Assembly (NCBI GenBank): GCA_023442495.1 | Contig: JAEZZB010000021.1 | Coordinates: 1-7,741, forward strand | DNA: 7,741 nucleotides | Direction: 5' to 3' | Source: Bacillota bacterium | GTDB taxonomy: Bacteria; Bacillota; Clostridia; Tissierellales; Peptoniphilaceae | In this document: positions 6,911-7,741 of the stretch, piece after piece | Numbering within the stretch: position 1 is the first letter of the stretch | Layout of the letters: each line of letters opens with the position of its first letter | Notes under the pieces: model-generated | What the model saw: only the letters and a program-made list of their open reading frames with translations | Told to the model about the DNA's origin: nothing | Databases searched by the model: none | Made by a program: the position numbers and the translations under genes

Positions 6911-7351
6911 TTATAGGCCGAGAGCCTTTCTAAATTCTTTTAAATTTCTCCTAGATACATAAGCAACATCGCCGTTTTTAAGTTCAACTGCGATTGTTCC
7001 TGTAAAGGAAAGGTCGAGTTTTTTTACAAAGTCGAGATTTACAATATCTGAGCGAGATATTCTAATAAACTTCATTTTATCAAGTCTCTGATCTAATTCG
7101 TAAAGGGTAAGTCTTGATGAAAAAGTTCCCTTCTCTGTCTTTATAAAAACACTTTTATCTTGGGCAAATATTCTAATAATTTCTTCATAGGAAAGTATAA
7201 AAACTTCCTTATCACGAAAGGCAACAAGCTTGTCTACTAATCTATCTGCTAGCAAATCTTTTATGGTTTCAACTTCCTTAGTATACTCCTTTGCAAATAT
7301 TTTTACCCTTGTTTCTTCAATGGTTTCGTCAATTATGATATCAATTTTCAT
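6911..7351 (-). CDS. Standalone LytTR-family DNA-binding transcriptional regulator
   Basis: A transcription factor of 146 residues without a phosphoacceptor receiver domain. After a short N-terminal part (1-45) of alternating strand and helix character, the LytTR domain runs from about 45 to 145. It holds ILSYEEIIRIFAQDKSVFI (52-70), LTLYELDQRL (81-90), the diagnostic FIRISRSDIVNLDFVKKL (95-112), and the closing YVSRRNLKEFRKALG (131-145). I chose the ATG at 7351 over the upstream in-frame GTG at 7363. A complete AGGAGGTGG site (7360-7368) overlaps that GTG and stands 8 bases ahead of the ATG. The gene is first in a two-gene operon with the DUF3021 membrane protein. LytTR proteins of this type commonly control their own operon and nearby genes; a candidate operator lies at 7413-7444. 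Function is secure at family level, but targets and signal are unknown. Confidence 0.93.
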   Translation of the reverse strand: MKIDIIIDETIEETRVKIFAKEYTKEVETIKDLLADRLVDKLVAFRDKEVFILSYEEIIRIFAQDKSVFIKTEKGTFSSRLTLYELDQRLDKMKFIRISRSDIVNLDFVKKLDLSFTGTIAVELKNGDVAYVSRRNLKEFRKALGL

Positions 7352-7359
7352 CCCTACCT

Positions 7360-7368
7360 CCACCTCCT
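7360..7368 (-). promoter_or_regulatory. Full-length Shine-Dalgarno deciding the LytTR start
   Basis: AGGAGGTGG is a nine-base match to the 16S anti-Shine-Dalgarno. It lies 8 bases ahead of the ATG at 7349-7351 and overlaps the upstream GTG candidate (7361-7363), which rules that GTG out as the normal start. A second GGAGG inside it also points to the ATG. Confidence 0.85.
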
Positions 7369-7374
7369 GATTTT

Positions 7375-7444
7375 ATTATAGAACCTATCCTAATTTTCTG
7401 CATTTATTTCCTGACATAAGGTCATAATTTAGAGATAAGTGGTC
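7375..7444 (-). promoter_or_regulatory. Candidate LytTR operon promoter with paired direct repeats
   Basis: On the minus strand a perfect TATAAT lies at 7375-7380 but no recognisable -35 box stands 16-18 bases upstream, as expected of an activator-dependent promoter. Further upstream two imperfect repeats in the same orientation occur 21 bases apart. In plus-strand letters they are GACATAAGGTC (7413-7423) and GATAAGTGGTC (7434-7444), agreeing at 7 of 11 positions. A 21-base period matches the layout of LytTR operators such as those of ComE (9-base repeats, 12-base gap). The predicted transcript would start close to the ribosome binding site, leaving a leader under 20 bases. The -10 box is solid; the operator is a hypothesis. 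Confidence 0.4.
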
Positions 7445-7466
7445 TTTTATAGCTAATGGAGGACTT

Positions 7467-7505
7467 ATGCTATTTCCTAATTTAATGTTTAATCGTTTTT
7501 TATAA
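7467..7505 (+). other. Possible 12-codon mini-ORF with a strong ribosome binding site
   Basis: On the plus strand GGAGG (7458-7462) is followed 4 bases later by ATG (7467-7469), and the frame reads MLFPNLMFNRFL before a TAA. It lies in the gap between two minus-strand genes. A poor promoter-like pair (CTGACA at 7411, GATAAG at 7434, 17 apart) lies upstream. It could be a tiny peptide, the leftover start of a lost gene, or chance. The 12 bases GGAGGACTTATG are identical to those at the start of the DUF3021 gene on the other strand. Confidence 0.15.
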
Positions 7506-7508
7506 AAA

Positions 7509-7741
7509 TTATTTTGTCTTTGTTGCTTCTTCTAGTTGGATTTTTATTTCTTCATCTGTTAGTTCTTCTGCATTTTCTATAAGGCTTTCTAAGATTGCTC
7601 CTCTTGTTATGAGTCTATGAGTTCTTTCTTTTCTTCTTTTTACTATGTCTTGTTTTAATATCTTCTTTTCTTGATTTTTTAGTTGCCTTAATCTTTCTTC
7701 TGTATCGTCTATTTTATCTTTTATTTTTTTGACTCTTGTCT
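7509..7741 (-). CDS. DUF3847-family protein, C-terminal 76 residues (cut by window edge)
   Basis: A partial gene entering from beyond position 7741 and ending at the TAA at 7509-7511. The visible part begins TRVKKIKDKIDDTEERL and is a charged, probably coiled-coil helix. It then has the conserved core KERTHRLITRGAILES (residues 37-52), followed by an acidic tail (ENAEELTDEEIKIQLEEA). The RTHRLxxRGAxLES core after a Lys/Glu/Gln-rich helix is what I recognise as DUF3847, a small family of unknown function encoded in mobilizable and conjugative elements of Bacillota, usually just ahead of a MobA/MobL-type relaxase. Here the DNA downstream carries no relaxase but the LytTR pair, so the element may be rearranged or this gene may lie at its end. 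There is no hairpin terminator behind it, so read-through toward the LytTR gene is possible. Start and true length are outside the window. Confidence 0.82.
   Translation of the reverse strand, partial: TRVKKIKDKIDDTEERLRQLKNQEKKILKQDIVKRRKERTHRLITRGAILESLIENAEELTDEEIKIQLEEATKTK

Noticed and set aside
7361..7363. GTG start for the LytTR gene, adding four residues
   Set aside because: The GTG lies inside the AGGAGGTGG ribosome binding site that correctly spaces to the ATG at 7351.

Overview
The window comes from a very AT-rich, low-GC Gram-positive bacterium (Bacillota). Short 5' leaders, strong AGGAGG-type ribosome binding sites, a MutS/MutL pair with C-terminal and N-terminal features typical of Bacillota, and a standalone LytTR regulator all fit this. 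The style resembles anaerobic Tissierellia such as Peptoniphilus or Anaerococcus relatives, but that placement is inference and not proven by any marker here. All supported genes lie on the minus strand, so transcription runs from high to low coordinates.

The low-coordinate part (1-6249) looks like stable chromosome. An EamA/DMT-type transporter (2884-3813, TTG start), mutS (293-2890) and the 5' part of mutL (1-291) form a tight, translationally coupled operon behind a good sigma-A promoter with an extended -10 box. The transporter and mutS overlap by 7 bases, and mutL starts one base after the mutS stop. Upstream of that operon, after a textbook hairpin terminator, lies glycolytic glyceraldehyde-3-phosphate dehydrogenase (3945-4940) with its own promoter. 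Next comes a serine-type D,D-peptidase of the S11 family (5140-6249) that is anchored by an N-terminal membrane segment.

The high-coordinate part (about 6330-7741) has an accessory character. It begins with a long near-perfect inverted repeat and a short open stretch that looks like the tail of a lost gene. Then comes a two-gene operon of a standalone LytTR DNA-binding regulator (6911-7351) and a four-helix DUF3021-type membrane protein (6476-6901). Such pairs are known as regulator plus membrane partner modules. At the window edge is the C-terminal part of a DUF3847-type protein (7509-7741), a small family typical of mobilizable and conjugative elements. The simplest reading is that the chromosome gives way to an integrated mobile element or its remains somewhere between 6250 and 7509, with the LytTR/DUF3021 pair either its cargo or a neighbour.

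No tRNA, rRNA, CRISPR array or intact insertion sequence was seen. There is no gene-free stretch over 300 bases; the largest gaps are 6250-6475 and 4941-5139.
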